From an uncultured bacterium (GTDB lineage: Bacteria; DUMJ01), in NCBI GenBank assembly GCA_937958695.1, contig CALGNK010000014.1, forward strand, positions 46,030 to 110,029: a stretch of DNA of 64,000 nucleotides. Reading direction: 5' to 3'. The notes beneath the pieces were generated by a model, which saw only the letters and a program-made list of their open reading frames with translations, was not told the DNA's origin and did not search any database. The translations under genes and the position numbers were made by a program. Below are positions 7,885 to 16,777 of this stretch, one piece after another (the stretch's first letter is position 1; each line of letters opens with the position of its first letter).

Positions 7885-9987
7885 CTACTTAAGGAACTTA
7901 GAGTTCTTGAGTAGTGCGGTATGAGCTACTACGTCTACCTTTTCTAAGAAGTATGGCCCATTACTTACCCAGAAATGCCCATACTTCTCATAGAACTTCT
8001 TAATAGATGAGAATCTTTCTTTAGCTATAGCTGGGTCTACATACTTTCCTACAAAGTTCTTAAATGGAATATATCCTTCCTTTTCGCTTCTTTCTACTAC
8101 GTCCTTAAGAACAGATAGGCTTGGTCCACCGATATAGTTCATCCACTCTACATTCTTTGCTTTTGCCTTGTCGGCACTGAATGCAAGTTTGCCTTCCTCT
8201 TCTGCCCTCATTCCAATTGCATAAAGGTGCCATGGATAATAACCAGAAACAGCAAATGCAACGGCAGTAAGTTCAGCATCAAGTTCAGAGTAATTAATGT
8301 AGTATTCAATAACTAAAGGATTTGTCTTTACTATCTTCCATGCTACAAACTGATCTCTCCAAGAATTAAATGTATCTACATAGGATTCATCGTAGAGTTT
8401 ACTATCTTTACTTGCTCTTTCAAATCCTAGAATCCAGTCTACTATAAAGTCAGCAGTGCTCATAATTGAACCATCATGATACTTGTCCTTACCGATAATG
8501 TCGTCATAGTTCACAACTACCTTTACTTTTGCTTCCTTTACTCCTGCCTCTCCTGCAGTTACCACGTTCTGTTTCTTCACATCCCAACCATACCAGGCAT
8601 CAGATGGAACGGTAACCTTATCAACCTTTGTGAGTTTGAGCCATGTAGTATCGGGATTCTTAAATGTTGGAACATCCTTCTGTGCTGTAACCTCTGCGCT
8701 CTTTATCTTAAATAAGATTGGTAAACCTGTCTGTGGATGCCATATAAATGCTCTACCTATCGTTGCTTCAACTAGCATGTTATCGTAGATCCAGTTAGAT
8801 CCAGCTACTGGATTCCATGGGTCTATTATAACTTCTGTACTTCCAACCCTCATCCTTCCACCAGTCTTATCAGCAAGTTTCAATGTGTATGGCCATACCC
8901 TTGCTGAATACCCGCCTGCATAGTCTGCTATAGCATCTACACCTTTACGTCTTACCCAGGCAGAGTTCTGATCAATTAACCAGACTCTTACCGAATCTTT
9001 AATTGCAAGGTGTAGAGCCTTAGTCATAAGTAAGTTTCTCTCTTTCATACTTGCAAAGTTCTTATTAGCTAGTTTATTTGCTAAGTCTCTAAACTCCTTA
9101 GTTGGCTTGTAAGCCCTCCAAAGTGGAGAGAAGGACATAGAAGAATCAGGCAGATAGAAGAACTGGAAATTATCAGCGGTATCTCTAGCAACTACAGTGG
9201 TGATCCATCCACCTGTATAGAGATCCCACTGTCCCTCTGAGGGTTCTCCCCTCATCCAAATAGGAGAAGCCTCTCTAGATGTTTTATAAAGTCTTTCTAC
9301 CGTAAAGCCTAGTTTCTCTAGCTGACCAGAGATATAGTCTCCTATAGCCTTTCTTCTATCTTCGGTTCTAATGATGAATTTTACTACGACTGGTTTCCCT
9401 TTATAGTACCACTTGCCACCCTTTAACTCTGCTCCCATCTTCTTCATTTCATCAGATATGATCTTTTGTCCTCTTGCAAAGCTATACTTATATGTAGTTT
9501 CTATGGTGGAGATTGTAGTCTTGTATCTTTCATACTCAGGGAAGCCTTTGCTTAGAGGAACGAACTTAGGAGTGGCAAGTCCGCCCATTATCTCATCTAT
9601 AATATACTGTCTATCTATTACCAAGTTCATCGCTTCTCTTATCTTGGCGTTACTAAAAGGATTAAGTCTACCATCTTTATACTCTGGTCCTACTGGATTG
9701 AATGTTAATTCGTTATAAAGACCAAAAGACATCGAGTAAGCAAGTTGTGGATTTTCTTTGACCCTTCTAAATAGAACTGGATCGTCGATGTCCTTGAAGA
9801 AGATATCCATATCCCCCTTAGTCATCATATCGATGGCTTTAGCTAAATCTTTCTCTGGGAAAAAGACTACCTCATCTAGCCATCCATCCTTGTTTACATT
9901 GACTGTTTGAGCATTAATAAACAGTGGCATCAAAACAAAGATTGATGCTACTAATAGCCCAACCAGTCTTCTCCACACTCTATTCAT
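7885..9987 (-). CDS. family-5 extracellular solute-binding protein of peptide/oligosaccharide ABC transporter
   Basis: 700 residues from ATG 9987, which is 8 bases after GGAGG; the frame also has GTG 9996 inside the Shine-Dalgarno, judged wrong. Signal peptide near 1-27 (LVASIFVLMPLFINAQ). The chain carries SBP_bac_5 features: NPFSNAKIREAMNLVIDRQYI (shortened here), a lobe with WDLYTGGW, and a second half ending KYGHFWVSNGPYFLEK. It is longer than the common 500-600 residues. No lipobox, so it is probably free in the periplasm or held otherwise. It heads the operon for DppB, DppC, OppD and OppF homologues. Ligand may be peptides or oligosaccharides; in thermophiles many family-5 proteins bind sugars. 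Confidence 0.92.
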   Translation of the reverse strand: MNRVWRRLVGLLVASIFVLMPLFINAQTVNVNKDGWLDEVVFFPEKDLAKAIDMMTKGDMDIFFKDIDDPVLFRRVKENPQLAYSMSFGLYNELTFNPVGPEYKDGRLNPFSNAKIREAMNLVIDRQYIIDEIMGGLATPKFVPLSKGFPEYERYKTTISTIETTYKYSFARGQKIISDEMKKMGAELKGGKWYYKGKPVVVKFIIRTEDRRKAIGDYISGQLEKLGFTVERLYKTSREASPIWMRGEPSEGQWDLYTGGWITTVVARDTADNFQFFYLPDSSMSFSPLWRAYKPTKEFRDLANKLANKNFASMKERNLLMTKALHLAIKDSVRVWLIDQNSAWVRRKGVDAIADYAGGYSARVWPYTLKLADKTGGRMRVGSTEVIIDPWNPVAGSNWIYDNMLVEATIGRAFIWHPQTGLPILFKIKSAEVTAQKDVPTFKNPDTTWLKLTKVDKVTVPSDAWYGWDVKKQNVVTAGEAGVKEAKVKVVVNYDDIIGKDKYHDGSIMSTADFIVDWILGFERASKDSKLYDESYVDTFNSWRDQFVAWKIVKTNPLVIEYYINYSELDAELTAVAFAVSGYYPWHLYAIGMRAEEEGKLAFSADKAKAKNVEWMNYIGGPSLSVLKDVVERSEKEGYIPFKNFVGKYVDPAIAKERFSSIKKFYEKYGHFWVSNGPYFLEKVDVVAHTALLKNSKFLK

Positions 9988-10035
9988 TTTTTCCACCTCC
10001 AGTTTTTACTGATTTTTTAGTTTAAAACAATATCA

Positions 10036-10065
10036 ATAATACTAAATTTTATACCTATTTGTCAA
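10036..10065 (-). promoter_or_regulatory. sigma-70-type promoter of the 7885-9987 transporter operon
   Basis: Minus strand TTGACA (10065-10060), 18-base spacer, TATTAT (10041-10036), about 50 bases before the binding-protein ATG. The -35 is perfect and the -10 has one mismatch. Confidence 0.75.
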
Positions 10066-10106
10066 CAGTCTCTCGAATTCTAACCTTTAATCATTTTTCA
10101 CCTAAG

Positions 10107-10134
10107 TTGTTTTTATCTAAGAAAGTAGTATAAT
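10107..10134 (+). promoter_or_regulatory. promoter of the ferredoxin gene
   Basis: TTGTTT (10107-10112), 16-base spacer, perfect TATAAT (10129-10134), about 42 bases before the chosen ferredoxin start. Divergent from the transporter promoter 40 bases away. Confidence 0.65.
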
Positions 10135-10175
10135 ATTCTTGTTTTAGACCTACTTAAGATTTGGAGGTGATTTTA

Positions 10176-10418
10176 TTGGCATTTAAGATTACTGCAGATT
10201 GTATTGAATGTGGAGCCTGTGTAACTGTATGTCCAAATGAGGCTATTACAGAAGGTTCCCCTTATGTTATCGATCCTGATAAATGCACCGAATGTGTCCC
10301 TGTGTATGATACACAGCAGTGCGCCGAGGTCTGTGCAGTAGGGGCTCCTCAGCCAGACCCTGATCATGTGGAGACAAGAGAACAATTAGAAGCTAAATAT
10401 AAGAGGCTACATCCATAG
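10176..10418 (+). CDS. 2[4Fe-4S] ferredoxin (Allochromatium/YfhL type)
   Basis: 80 residues from TTG 10176, 6 bases after GGAGGTG (10163-10169); the longer frame from 10161 would start inside the Shine-Dalgarno. Cluster motif one is CIECGACVTVCP. Motif two is CTECVPVYDTQQCAEVC, with eight residues between its second and third cysteines. This loop insertion and the acidic/basic C-terminal tail (DHVETREQLEAKYKRLHP) mark the Allochromatium vinosum/YfhL ferredoxin type. It would carry low-potential electrons in the cytoplasm. Monocistronic: it has its own promoter and terminator. Redox partner unknown. Confidence 0.93.
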   Translation: MAFKITADCIECGACVTVCPNEAITEGSPYVIDPDKCTECVPVYDTQQCAEVCAVGAPQPDPDHVETREQLEAKYKRLHP

Positions 10419-10425
10419 AATTTTT

Positions 10426-10457
10426 AGGAGGGGAATTCCCCTCCTTATTTATTTTTT
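10426..10457 (+). terminator. intrinsic terminator of the ferredoxin gene
   Basis: Perfect stem AGGAGGGG / CCCCTCCT (10426-10433 and 10438-10445) with an AATT centre, followed by TATTTATTTTTT. It starts 7 bases after the stop codon and reaches into the 3' end of the convergent RseB-like gene. Confidence 0.9.
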
Positions 10458-11357
10458 CATACTGTTTGCTACTTCTAGTAGCATATCCTGAGGTGGGTCT
10501 CCTATAACAATAAAGTGTATCCCTAGACTTTCCCATTCAATATAACCCTTATTTTCTAGAGGAAGATTTTGTCTTGCCCACCAGGGAATCTTTATCTGAT
10601 ATATCGACATAAATCCTATTCCATCTGAAAATACAATTTGTGCAGTCTCATCTTGAGGTATATCAGCTCCTATAAGTTCATAACCAACAGGTAGAATAGT
10701 TGGTAGTACTAAATCTATACCTAGCTTTTTAGCTACTTCTTGAGGGGATAGAAGCTTCTCCCTAGTTGGGATTTTTATCCCTCTTTCAAAAAGGGCCTCT
10801 ATAGCTTTTTTCTTACCGGAATTGGGATTGATCTGTAGACTTTCTATCTCTCTAGCCCTTATAAGATCCCCTTTTTGATTTCTATCTTCTAATTTCATTA
10901 GTATCCTAGGAGACGTTCCAATCCAGACGGTTCTCTTTATACCACTTTTATATCTTGGGTTGAATGAAATCTTCATGACCTTTATATTATTTATATTTTC
11001 ATATCCTTCGAATACAACGTAATAGTTCTTATTTATCAGACTTGTATCTTTTGAGAATCTATAAGCCCAGAGTAAAGCTCCTATGTTTACGGGTTCTTCG
11101 GTAACCACAGAGTACATATTTCCCTTTTTTATAATGTAAATCTTAGAGACTTTCCCTTTTATACTAAAGCTCGTATAATCTCCAATCTTTAATACTTCTA
11201 TCCTGTCAGAAGAGTTGCCTACGGTAATCCTGACAACAGCAAAATAATCTACTTTAGGCTCCATACTAGCTATATATTCAGAGATAAGACTTCCTGAGGT
11301 TATCTCTATTAAACCTATGGTGGATATAAGCAAAAAGAAGAGTATTATCCTTTTCAT
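10449..11357 (-). CDS. RseB/MucB-like periplasmic regulator of sigma factor (module 1)
   Basis: 302 residues. Signal peptide or anchor near 1-22 (ILFFLLISTIGLIEIT). A LolA-like beta domain follows, roughly 30-180 (FAVVRITVGNSSDRIEV, RTVWIGTSPRILMKLE). A C-terminal domain has GYELIGADIP, IVFSDGIGFMSIYQI and FIVIGDPPQDMLLEVANSMKK. This two-domain plan matches MucB/RseB, which binds the periplasmic part of a RseA-type anti-sigma factor and senses envelope stress. The start overlaps the anti-sigma stop by 4 bases. A paralogue with the same neighbour order lies at 48165-49160. Family call rests on motif and synteny, not a search. Confidence 0.75.
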   Translation of the reverse strand: MKRIILFFLLISTIGLIEITSGSLISEYIASMEPKVDYFAVVRITVGNSSDRIEVLKIGDYTSFSIKGKVSKIYIIKKGNMYSVVTEEPVNIGALLWAYRFSKDTSLINKNYYVVFEGYENINNIKVMKISFNPRYKSGIKRTVWIGTSPRILMKLEDRNQKGDLIRAREIESLQINPNSGKKKAIEALFERGIKIPTREKLLSPQEVAKKLGIDLVLPTILPVGYELIGADIPQDETAQIVFSDGIGFMSIYQIKIPWWARQNLPLENKGYIEWESLGIHFIVIGDPPQDMLLEVANSMKK

Positions 11358-11764
11358 CTGTCTGATATAAATATTACTCCCATATCTCCAGAGGAGATTA
11401 TATTATGTTGGCTTATTAGCAATTGTTTTCCCTTATCAAGATTTCCTCTATACCTGTTTCTTACTATACCAAGAGACGTACCAAATATAAGAGATATCAC
11501 TAAGCCAATAGTGGCAAGCTTTAATCTAAAGTTGTAACGTCTTTCAGTCTTGGGCCTTATCTTTTCTAAAACCTCCATAGTAAAGGTCTGGGTATCGAAT
11601 TCTATATGGCTTGCTTTTATCCCTTGCTCTATCAAAAGTAGGTCATTTAATATCTCCTTACAGGTAGGGCACATATTTATATGTTCCTCTATTTCTTTTA
11701 TCTTCCAATCTGGTAACTCTTTATCTATAAAGGAAGAGATATCTTCAAAACTAGGATGATTCAT
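11354..11764 (-). CDS. zinc-finger anti-sigma factor (RseA/RsgI-like, module 1)
   Basis: 136 residues. The N-terminal cytoplasmic ZAS domain has HINMCPTC at about residues 28-35 (H-x3-C-x2-C), the signature of zinc anti-sigma factors. A single membrane helix lies near 85-103 (LATIGLVISLIFGTSLGIV) with a short periplasmic tail. It overlaps the sigma gene by 14 bases and the RseB-like gene by 4, so the three are co-translated. It should hold the adjacent ECF sigma factor at the membrane until cleaved or released. Confidence 0.9.
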   Translation of the reverse strand: MNHPSFEDISSFIDKELPDWKIKEIEEHINMCPTCKEILNDLLLIEQGIKASHIEFDTQTFTMEVLEKIRPKTERRYNFRLKLATIGLVISLIFGTSLGIVRNRYRGNLDKGKQLLISQHNIISSGDMGVIFISDR

Positions 11765-12353
11765 CCTTTACCTCCAAATAATATTTTAGCTTATCTCTCA
11801 TCAATTTTCTCGCCATATTTATTCTAGATTTAACTGTTCCTATATTAATGTTCAGTGTTTCTGCTATCTCTTCATATGTTAAATTCTCTACAGCCCTTAG
11901 CCAAAGGGTAATCCGGTAATGTTCAGGTAAGGTTTCTAAAGCCTTTTCTATAACTTCATTTAACTCTATTTTACTATAATTATCCTCTGGCGAATATTTC
12001 ACATCAGGAAGATCTATACTAGGCTCACCTTCTTCGACATCATCTAGAGATGATTCTAACCCTTTTCCTCTCTTTCTAAGCTCCTCATAACAAGCATTGA
12101 CAGTAATCTTTCTTATCCAAGGGTATAGATTTTTACTACTATCAAAACTCTTTATATTCTTCCATATAGAAACAAATACTTCCTGAGCTACATCCCAACC
12201 ATCATCTACAGACCCCATTATCCTTGTAGCAAGGTTTATTATCCGGTTGGAATATCTATTTAATATCTCCTCAAAAGCCTTCTCATCACCCTTTTGAGAG
12301 AGCTTTATAAGAGTCGAATCATCATAATCTTTATAATTTTTAGCCTTATACAT
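11751..12353 (-). CDS. ECF (RpoE-like) RNA polymerase sigma factor (module 1)
   Basis: 200 residues. Sigma region 2 is at about 24-95 (RYSNRIINLATRIMGSVDDGWDVAQEVFVSIWKNI, abridged; PWIRKITVNACYEELRK). Sigma region 4 is at about 135-185 (LPEHYRITLWLRAVENLTYEEIAETLNI, abridged; GTVKSRINMARK). First gene of a sigma/anti-sigma/RseB operon. A TATAAT (12374-12369) stands about 16 bases before the ATG. Upstream, CGAACTT resembles a sigma-E -35 element, but I see no good matching -10 at the right distance. Its paralogue is at 47142-47723. Confidence 0.93.
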   Translation of the reverse strand: MYKAKNYKDYDDSTLIKLSQKGDEKAFEEILNRYSNRIINLATRIMGSVDDGWDVAQEVFVSIWKNIKSFDSSKNLYPWIRKITVNACYEELRKRGKGLESSLDDVEEGEPSIDLPDVKYSPEDNYSKIELNEVIEKALETLPEHYRITLWLRAVENLTYEEIAETLNINIGTVKSRINMARKLMRDKLKYYLEVKDESS

Positions 12354-12480
12354 CCTTCCCCTAAAACTATTATATCAGGAAAGGATGCGTAATAAAATCT
12401 ATCTCTTTTTCTCTACTAATAGTATGTAGATATTATCATCTAAGTTCGAGTTTAAACTTTGTACTAAATTAATGCTTTAT

Positions 12481-13575
12481 TTATAAAAGTCTAAATGGGA
12501 TAAACTTCAAAATCTTCTTAAAAATCTGAGAGTAGGATGTCCTTTCATTGAGAAGGTTAGATAGTATAGCTCCCATATCAAATCTATCCATTAAGTTAAA
12601 GATTCTGTCTTGAAATCTATAGAATATACCACTTATCATCCAAGCTAAGAATAATTCACGAGCCATAACACTGTAGATTTTTTCTGTATAGATAGAGAGA
12701 GGCTTATTCTTCTTTATGCACTCTAGAATAGTCTCTTCTGCTATCTTGGCACTCTTTACCGCATTCCTTATCCCTTCCCCACTAAATGGGTCCGTTATAT
12801 GGGCAGAATCACCAACTAAGACTATTCTTTCATTGGCAAGTCTTCTCTTACCTCTATAAAAGGCGATCGGATGTGCTAGAAGAGGGATATTCGTATGGTT
12901 GAGATCTTTTAAAAGTATCGATAAGACCTGTGGCATCTTCCTAGGAGAGAAGGCATATGCTCCGAGGCCTACAGATAAGGTTCTATTCTTAGGGAAAATC
13001 CAGCCATAACCCATAGGAACCAAACCCATAAAGAGAGAGATGATAGGCTCAGGATTTTTGTATGGGATGTCTTTTTGTATAGCTAACGGGACTCGATATC
13101 TAAAATTAGCTCCTATAAACCTCGCTATCTTCGAACCTATACCATCAGCTCCTATAAGATATCTTGATTTAAACTTATGTCCAAGATTCGTCTTGATAGT
13201 TAGAGAGTTATTTTCTTCTTCGATTTCTATTACCTCTTCGCCTTCTAAAAGTTCAGCTCCATTATGGCATGCTAATTGAGTAAGCCTATAATCAAATTGG
13301 TCTCTATGGACCGTAAAAATACTATTACTAGGTATGCTATACTCTCTTACCCTTTCTCTATAGTATACCTTAATCTTTTCTATATTAAATGCATCAAAAT
13401 ATGAGGGGGAAAGATCTAAAAGTTCAAATGTATATCTAGGCGTTCCCCCTGCACAGACCTTATATCTAGGTAACCTCTTCTTTTCTATAATTAATACATC
13501 TAATCCTCTTTTAGCAAGGAATAGTGCAGAGCTAGATCCACTAGGTCCAGCTCCAACAACTATTACATCATGCAA
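12481..13575 (-). CDS. geranylgeranyl-reductase family FAD-dependent oxidoreductase
   Basis: 364 residues. The N-terminal Rossmann FAD motif is IVVGAGPSGSSSALFLAKRG, with E30-type acidic residue LIIEKK and the KVCAGG motif at about 41-46, typical of geranylgeranyl reductases. A second FAD motif, VLVGDSAHITDPFSGEGI, is near 260. In the family these enzymes saturate polyprenyl chains of lipids, quinones or chlorophyll. No other lipid genes are adjacent, so the substrate is open. It lies 3 bases after pspC on the same strand. Confidence 0.87.
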   Translation of the reverse strand: MHDVIVVGAGPSGSSSALFLAKRGLDVLIIEKKRLPRYKVCAGGTPRYTFELLDLSPSYFDAFNIEKIKVYYRERVREYSIPSNSIFTVHRDQFDYRLTQLACHNGAELLEGEEVIEIEEENNSLTIKTNLGHKFKSRYLIGADGIGSKIARFIGANFRYRVPLAIQKDIPYKNPEPIISLFMGLVPMGYGWIFPKNRTLSVGLGAYAFSPRKMPQVLSILLKDLNHTNIPLLAHPIAFYRGKRRLANERIVLVGDSAHITDPFSGEGIRNAVKSAKIAEETILECIKKNKPLSIYTEKIYSVMARELFLAWMISGIFYRFQDRIFNLMDRFDMGAILSNLLNERTSYSQIFKKILKFIPFRLL

Positions 13576-13578
13576 AGA

Positions 13579-13965
13579 TTATTTCCACCCTCTTATCAGG
13601 AAGTATAAACCGGCTATAAGAATGAGTACCCCTATAAAAACCCCAGGGCTTACCCAATGTAGCCAGGGGATACCTGCAGTCCATATAATAGCAACAATAC
13701 CTATTATGATAAGTATTATACCAAGCGTTACTGGACTGTGGGGTTCTACGTGAGAGGCTACCCCAGAGTTCCCAGCTTCTTCTGGTTTTTCTGGAATAAT
13801 GATAACTGCTAATATGTACAGAATTAAACCTAGACCGTTGGCTAGCACTAGTAATGCCATTATAAGCCTCACTATAGCAGGATCTATATTTAGATATTCT
13901 GCTATACCTCCACATACTCCGGCTATCATCCTATTCTTTCTTGACCTATAAATCCTTCTATCCAT
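13579..13965 (-). CDS. PspC-domain membrane protein
   Basis: 128 residues from ATG 13965, which is 4 bases after GGAGGGG; ten more codons upstream are open but lack a site. The PspC domain occupies about 3-60 (RIYRSRKNRMIAGVCGGIAEYL, abridged; DPAIVRLIMALLVL). Two further hydrophobic helices follow near 80-98 and 104-122, as in LiaF/DUF5668-like tails, ending RGWK. PspC proteins are inner-membrane stress sensors or effectors. The start overlaps the rmuC end by 8 bases. Confidence 0.88.
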   Translation of the reverse strand: MDRRIYRSRKNRMIAGVCGGIAEYLNIDPAIVRLIMALLVLANGLGLILYILAVIIIPEKPEEAGNSGVASHVEPHSPVTLGIILIIIGIVAIIWTAGIPWLHWVSPGVFIGVLILIAGLYFLIRGWK

Positions 13966-14800
13966 TTTTCCCCTCCATCTCATTTGAATTTTCAATATAA
14001 TCTGTTATCCCTCTAATCTTATATATTATCTGTTTTCCTTCATTATAAGCATTATTTACCATCGTTATTGATCGAGCGATATTATTCTCCAACAATGTTT
14101 CCAATTTGTTTAAGGATGTTTTTATCTCGCTCAAATAAATCCCTACCTTCTCTGTATCTAGATTGCGAGCGTAGCTCTTATGAAGACTGTAAAGAGAGAG
14201 TATATATGGTATCGTCATACTGTAAGGCATAATAAGGACCCTATTTTCTCTGTAAGCTCTTATATGAGCCTGTTTACACTTTGCAAATACACTATCAGGA
14301 ACGGCTGCTATAGCCATTGGTATGGTGGATGCTGGATCTATATACTGCGATACCTCTTTTGCCTTTTTGGCTATAGCTTTCTCTATATCATAAGACTCTT
14401 CATCTAAGCCAATCCATTTTGAATCTATAGGTAATCTCTTACCGTCACTTAATATTATTGCATATTCTACTGGTTTTCCATTCACCTTAAAATTTATATC
14501 TATCATCTCAGGAGGAAACTGTTTTAGAGACTCTAAGAGTATATTCTCGCCCATCTCTCCTTTAGACTTACTTCCCAGCAGTGCAGATTCTAATCTCTTA
14601 GTAATTCTCTGAACTTCTTCATCAATCAGTCTTTGTGCCTCCAATTTTAGATAAGTTTCTTGTAACGTTCTTAAGATATTCTCCGCCTGAACCTTTATGG
14701 CTCCAATATCCTCTCTAGGAAGACTTTTATCCTTTCTGAGAAAATAGATTAAGAGTATTATTAATGCTATAGCTAGCAAAAATAGAGAAACTTCTAACAT
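13958..14800 (-). CDS. rmuC: RmuC-family DNA recombination/nuclease-like protein
   Basis: 280 residues, shorter than the 400-500 of many RmuC proteins. One N-terminal membrane helix (LFLLAIALIILLIYFLR) is followed by a coiled coil near 35-75. The RmuC nuclease-like core follows: GSKSKGEMGENILLESLKQF, then GKRLPIDSKW (the family usually has DaKf here), PIAVPDS-like IAAVPDSVFAKC, and a helical C-terminus. Family members limit inversions at short repeats; the biochemical activity is inferred from a PD-(D/E)xK-like fold. Starts behind GGAGGAGG and is coupled to pspC downstream. Confidence 0.85.
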   Translation of the reverse strand: MLEVSLFLLAIALIILLIYFLRKDKSLPREDIGAIKVQAENILRTLQETYLKLEAQRLIDEEVQRITKRLESALLGSKSKGEMGENILLESLKQFPPEMIDINFKVNGKPVEYAIILSDGKRLPIDSKWIGLDEESYDIEKAIAKKAKEVSQYIDPASTIPMAIAAVPDSVFAKCKQAHIRAYRENRVLIMPYSMTIPYILSLYSLHKSYARNLDTEKVGIYLSEIKTSLNKLETLLENNIARSITMVNNAYNEGKQIIYKIRGITDYIENSNEMEGKNG

Positions 14801-14889
14801 ACCTCCTCCTTAATGTTAGTTTTATTCTACACTATTAAGAGTTTACGGTCAATTACTAATTACTTACAACAATATAGAAAATTTTATGT

Positions 14890-14912
14890 TATAATGTTTT
14901 TGGAGAAACATT
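14890..14912 (+). promoter_or_regulatory. -10 box with overlapping LacI-type inverted repeat before lacI-1
   Basis: TATAAT at 14890-14895 overlaps AATGTTT-N6-AAACATT (14893-14912), a 7-bp inverted repeat. Placement over the start of transcription suggests self-control by the LacI protein encoded 70 bases downstream. The -35 is weak (TTACAA at 14864 is 20 bases away). Confidence 0.5.
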
Positions 14913-14982
14913 TTTATGGCTGATTTTCTTTTAAGTGTCCTTTTAATATGAATACTTCTGGGCTAAAAGAGGGTAAGAGTAT

Positions 14983-15999
14983 ATGATTGCCAAAAAGGGG
15001 AAAGTAAGTATAATAGATGTTGCAAAAAAGGCGGGTGTATCTCCTGCTACTGTATCTCGTGTACTTAATAAAACAGCTAAGGTAAGTCCTAAACTTACAA
15101 AAAAGGTCCTATCAGCAGTTAGTGAATTAAACTATGTCCCAGATCCATTTGCTCATGGATTAAAGACGAAAAGAACGAGGAGTATTGGACTTATCATCTC
15201 GGATATAACAAATCCTTTCTTTCCAGAGTTGGCAAGAGGGGTTGAGGATTATGTTAGCTCTATGGGATATTCTTTAATACTATGTAATACAGATGCTAAG
15301 CCAGAGAGCGAAAAGAGATATGTTGAGTTACTGCTCAACAAAGGTATAGATGGACTTATGTTTACCTCTTTAAGAGTAGGAGAAGATTTTATTAGATCCC
15401 TTCTGTCCGATTCTGTTCCCTGTGTTCTTGTTGGACGTAAACCAGAGAATATAGAGGGATTAGTCTATGTGGTAACTGATAATTATAAGGGAGGTTGTAT
15501 AGCTGGAGAATATCTGATTAGCTTGGGGCATAAAAGGTTTGTTCATGTCTCAGGTCCTCTGGATAATTCTGCTGGTAGAGAGAGACTCTCTGGTTTTATA
15601 GATACCCTTAAAAAGCATAAAGTTAAAGAAGAGAATATCAGGGTAATAGAAAGTGACTTTACTATGGAAGGCGGATATAAGAGTGCTGGAGACATATTAA
15701 GATTAAAATTTCTTCCTACTGCAATCTTCTTTGCCAATGATGCTATGGCTATAGGAGCCCTACAGAAATTTTGGGAGGAGAAGATAGACATACCGGAAAC
15801 ATTTTCTATTATAGGTTTTGATAATATTAAGGTTTCGAGTCTTGTTTCCCCTCCGCTTACAACTATAAGTCAAGAGATATATAAAATTGGCCAAATCTCT
15901 GCTAGAGAATTGATAAAGATTATAGAAGGAGAAAAGGGGGATTCTACTATACTTGAACCTAAACTTATAGAAAGGAGATCTTGTAAATGTATAGAGTAA
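14983..15999 (+). CDS. LacI-family transcriptional regulator 1
   Basis: 338 residues. The N-terminal helix-turn-helix and hinge helix are at about 8-60 (SIIDVAKKAGVSPATVSRVL, VSELNYVPDPFAHGL). A periplasmic-binding-protein-like effector domain follows from about 65 (SIGLIISDITNPFFPELARG). It overlaps the epimerase-like gene by 13 bases and precedes a dehydrogenase, so it probably controls that small catabolic operon. The protein resembles the second LacI at 53190 over the effector start (ISDITNPFF..GVED..LCNTD), so the two are likely paralogues. Confidence 0.93.
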   Translation: MIAKKGKVSIIDVAKKAGVSPATVSRVLNKTAKVSPKLTKKVLSAVSELNYVPDPFAHGLKTKRTRSIGLIISDITNPFFPELARGVEDYVSSMGYSLILCNTDAKPESEKRYVELLLNKGIDGLMFTSLRVGEDFIRSLLSDSVPCVLVGRKPENIEGLVYVVTDNYKGGCIAGEYLISLGHKRFVHVSGPLDNSAGRERLSGFIDTLKKHKVKEENIRVIESDFTMEGGYKSAGDILRLKFLPTAIFFANDAMAIGALQKFWEEKIDIPETFSIIGFDNIKVSSLVSPPLTTISQEIYKIGQISARELIKIIEGEKGDSTILEPKLIERRSCKCIE

Positions 16000-16766
16000 G
16001 TTTTGTTATCCCCTATGAGAATAATGAGAAGCTAGAAAGATATGCTAGTCTTATGAGTTCTCTTGGTTATACCGGTATAGAGCTTGGTATAAAAGATCCT
16101 AGTTTATTAGACCCAGAAGAGATAAAAGATGTTATATCTAAATTTAACCTTGTAGTTCCTGCTCTAGGGACAGGAAGGGCTTTTACCGAAGATGGAATAT
16201 CGCTCTCTAGTAAGGAGAAAAGTATAAGAGATAATGCAGTAAAAAGGCTTATGTCTCATATAGAATTGGCCGAAAAACTTTCTAGTATGGTAATAGTAGG
16301 GCTCATAAGGGGTAATGTGTACGATAAAGAAGGGATAAATTATGTTAAGGCTCTTCTTAAAGATATATGCCAATATGGGAAGGGAAAAGGGGTAAGGATT
16401 CTTTTAGAACCTATAAATAGATACGAGGTTAACTGGCTTAACACTATAGAGGATGCGTATAATTTCATAAGAGAAATAGATGTAGAGAACCTTGGGCTAC
16501 TTATTGATACCTTCCATATGAATATAGAGGAACCTTCGCTTGCAAGCTCTATATTTAGGTTTAAAGATCTAGTATTGCATATACATATCGCAGATAGTAA
16601 TAGATTTTATCCTGGTGCCGGGCATATAGACTTCAAAGATATATTTAGAATTTTATCTTCGATAGGATACGATGGCTTTATTTCCGCAGAACTTATAAAT
16701 AAGCCAGATATAGAAACTGCTATTACAAAAACTATAAGGTTTTTAAAAAGTATAATTCTTTTATAA
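15987..16766 (+). CDS. sugar phosphate isomerase/epimerase-like TIM-barrel protein
   Basis: 259 residues of the xylose-isomerase-like AP-endonuclease-2 fold. Expected metal ligands are visible: Glu in LLEPINRYE, Asp and His in LLIDTFHMNIEE, His in HIHIADSNR, Glu at FISAEL near the end. The PGAGHIDF segment is typical of D-tagatose 3-epimerase/hydroxypyruvate-isomerase relatives. It would act on a keto-sugar or sugar acid in the cytoplasm. Overlaps the lacI stop and lies 11 bases before a zinc dehydrogenase, so the two enzymes may be successive steps. Confidence 0.85.
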   Translation: MYRVSFVIPYENNEKLERYASLMSSLGYTGIELGIKDPSLLDPEEIKDVISKFNLVVPALGTGRAFTEDGISLSSKEKSIRDNAVKRLMSHIELAEKLSSMVIVGLIRGNVYDKEGINYVKALLKDICQYGKGKGVRILLEPINRYEVNWLNTIEDAYNFIREIDVENLGLLIDTFHMNIEEPSLASSIFRFKDLVLHIHIADSNRFYPGAGHIDFKDIFRILSSIGYDGFISAELINKPDIETAITKTIRFLKSIILL

Positions 16767-16777
16767 GGAGGGAATTT

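Noticed and set aside
7697-9718. Plus-strand open frames across the ABC binding-protein and permease genes
   Set aside because: They run antisense to clearly conserved genes and show no ribosome sites or protein-like composition.
12420-12460. Sigma-E-type autoregulatory promoter (CGAACTT) before sigma factor 1
   Set aside because: The -35-like part is good, but no matching -10 is found at 15-17 bases, and the second sigma operon lacks a similar site.
13568-13915. Open frame on the minus strand overlapping pspC
   Set aside because: It is a shifted-frame shadow of the PspC gene, rich in R, Y, S and H, with no start site.
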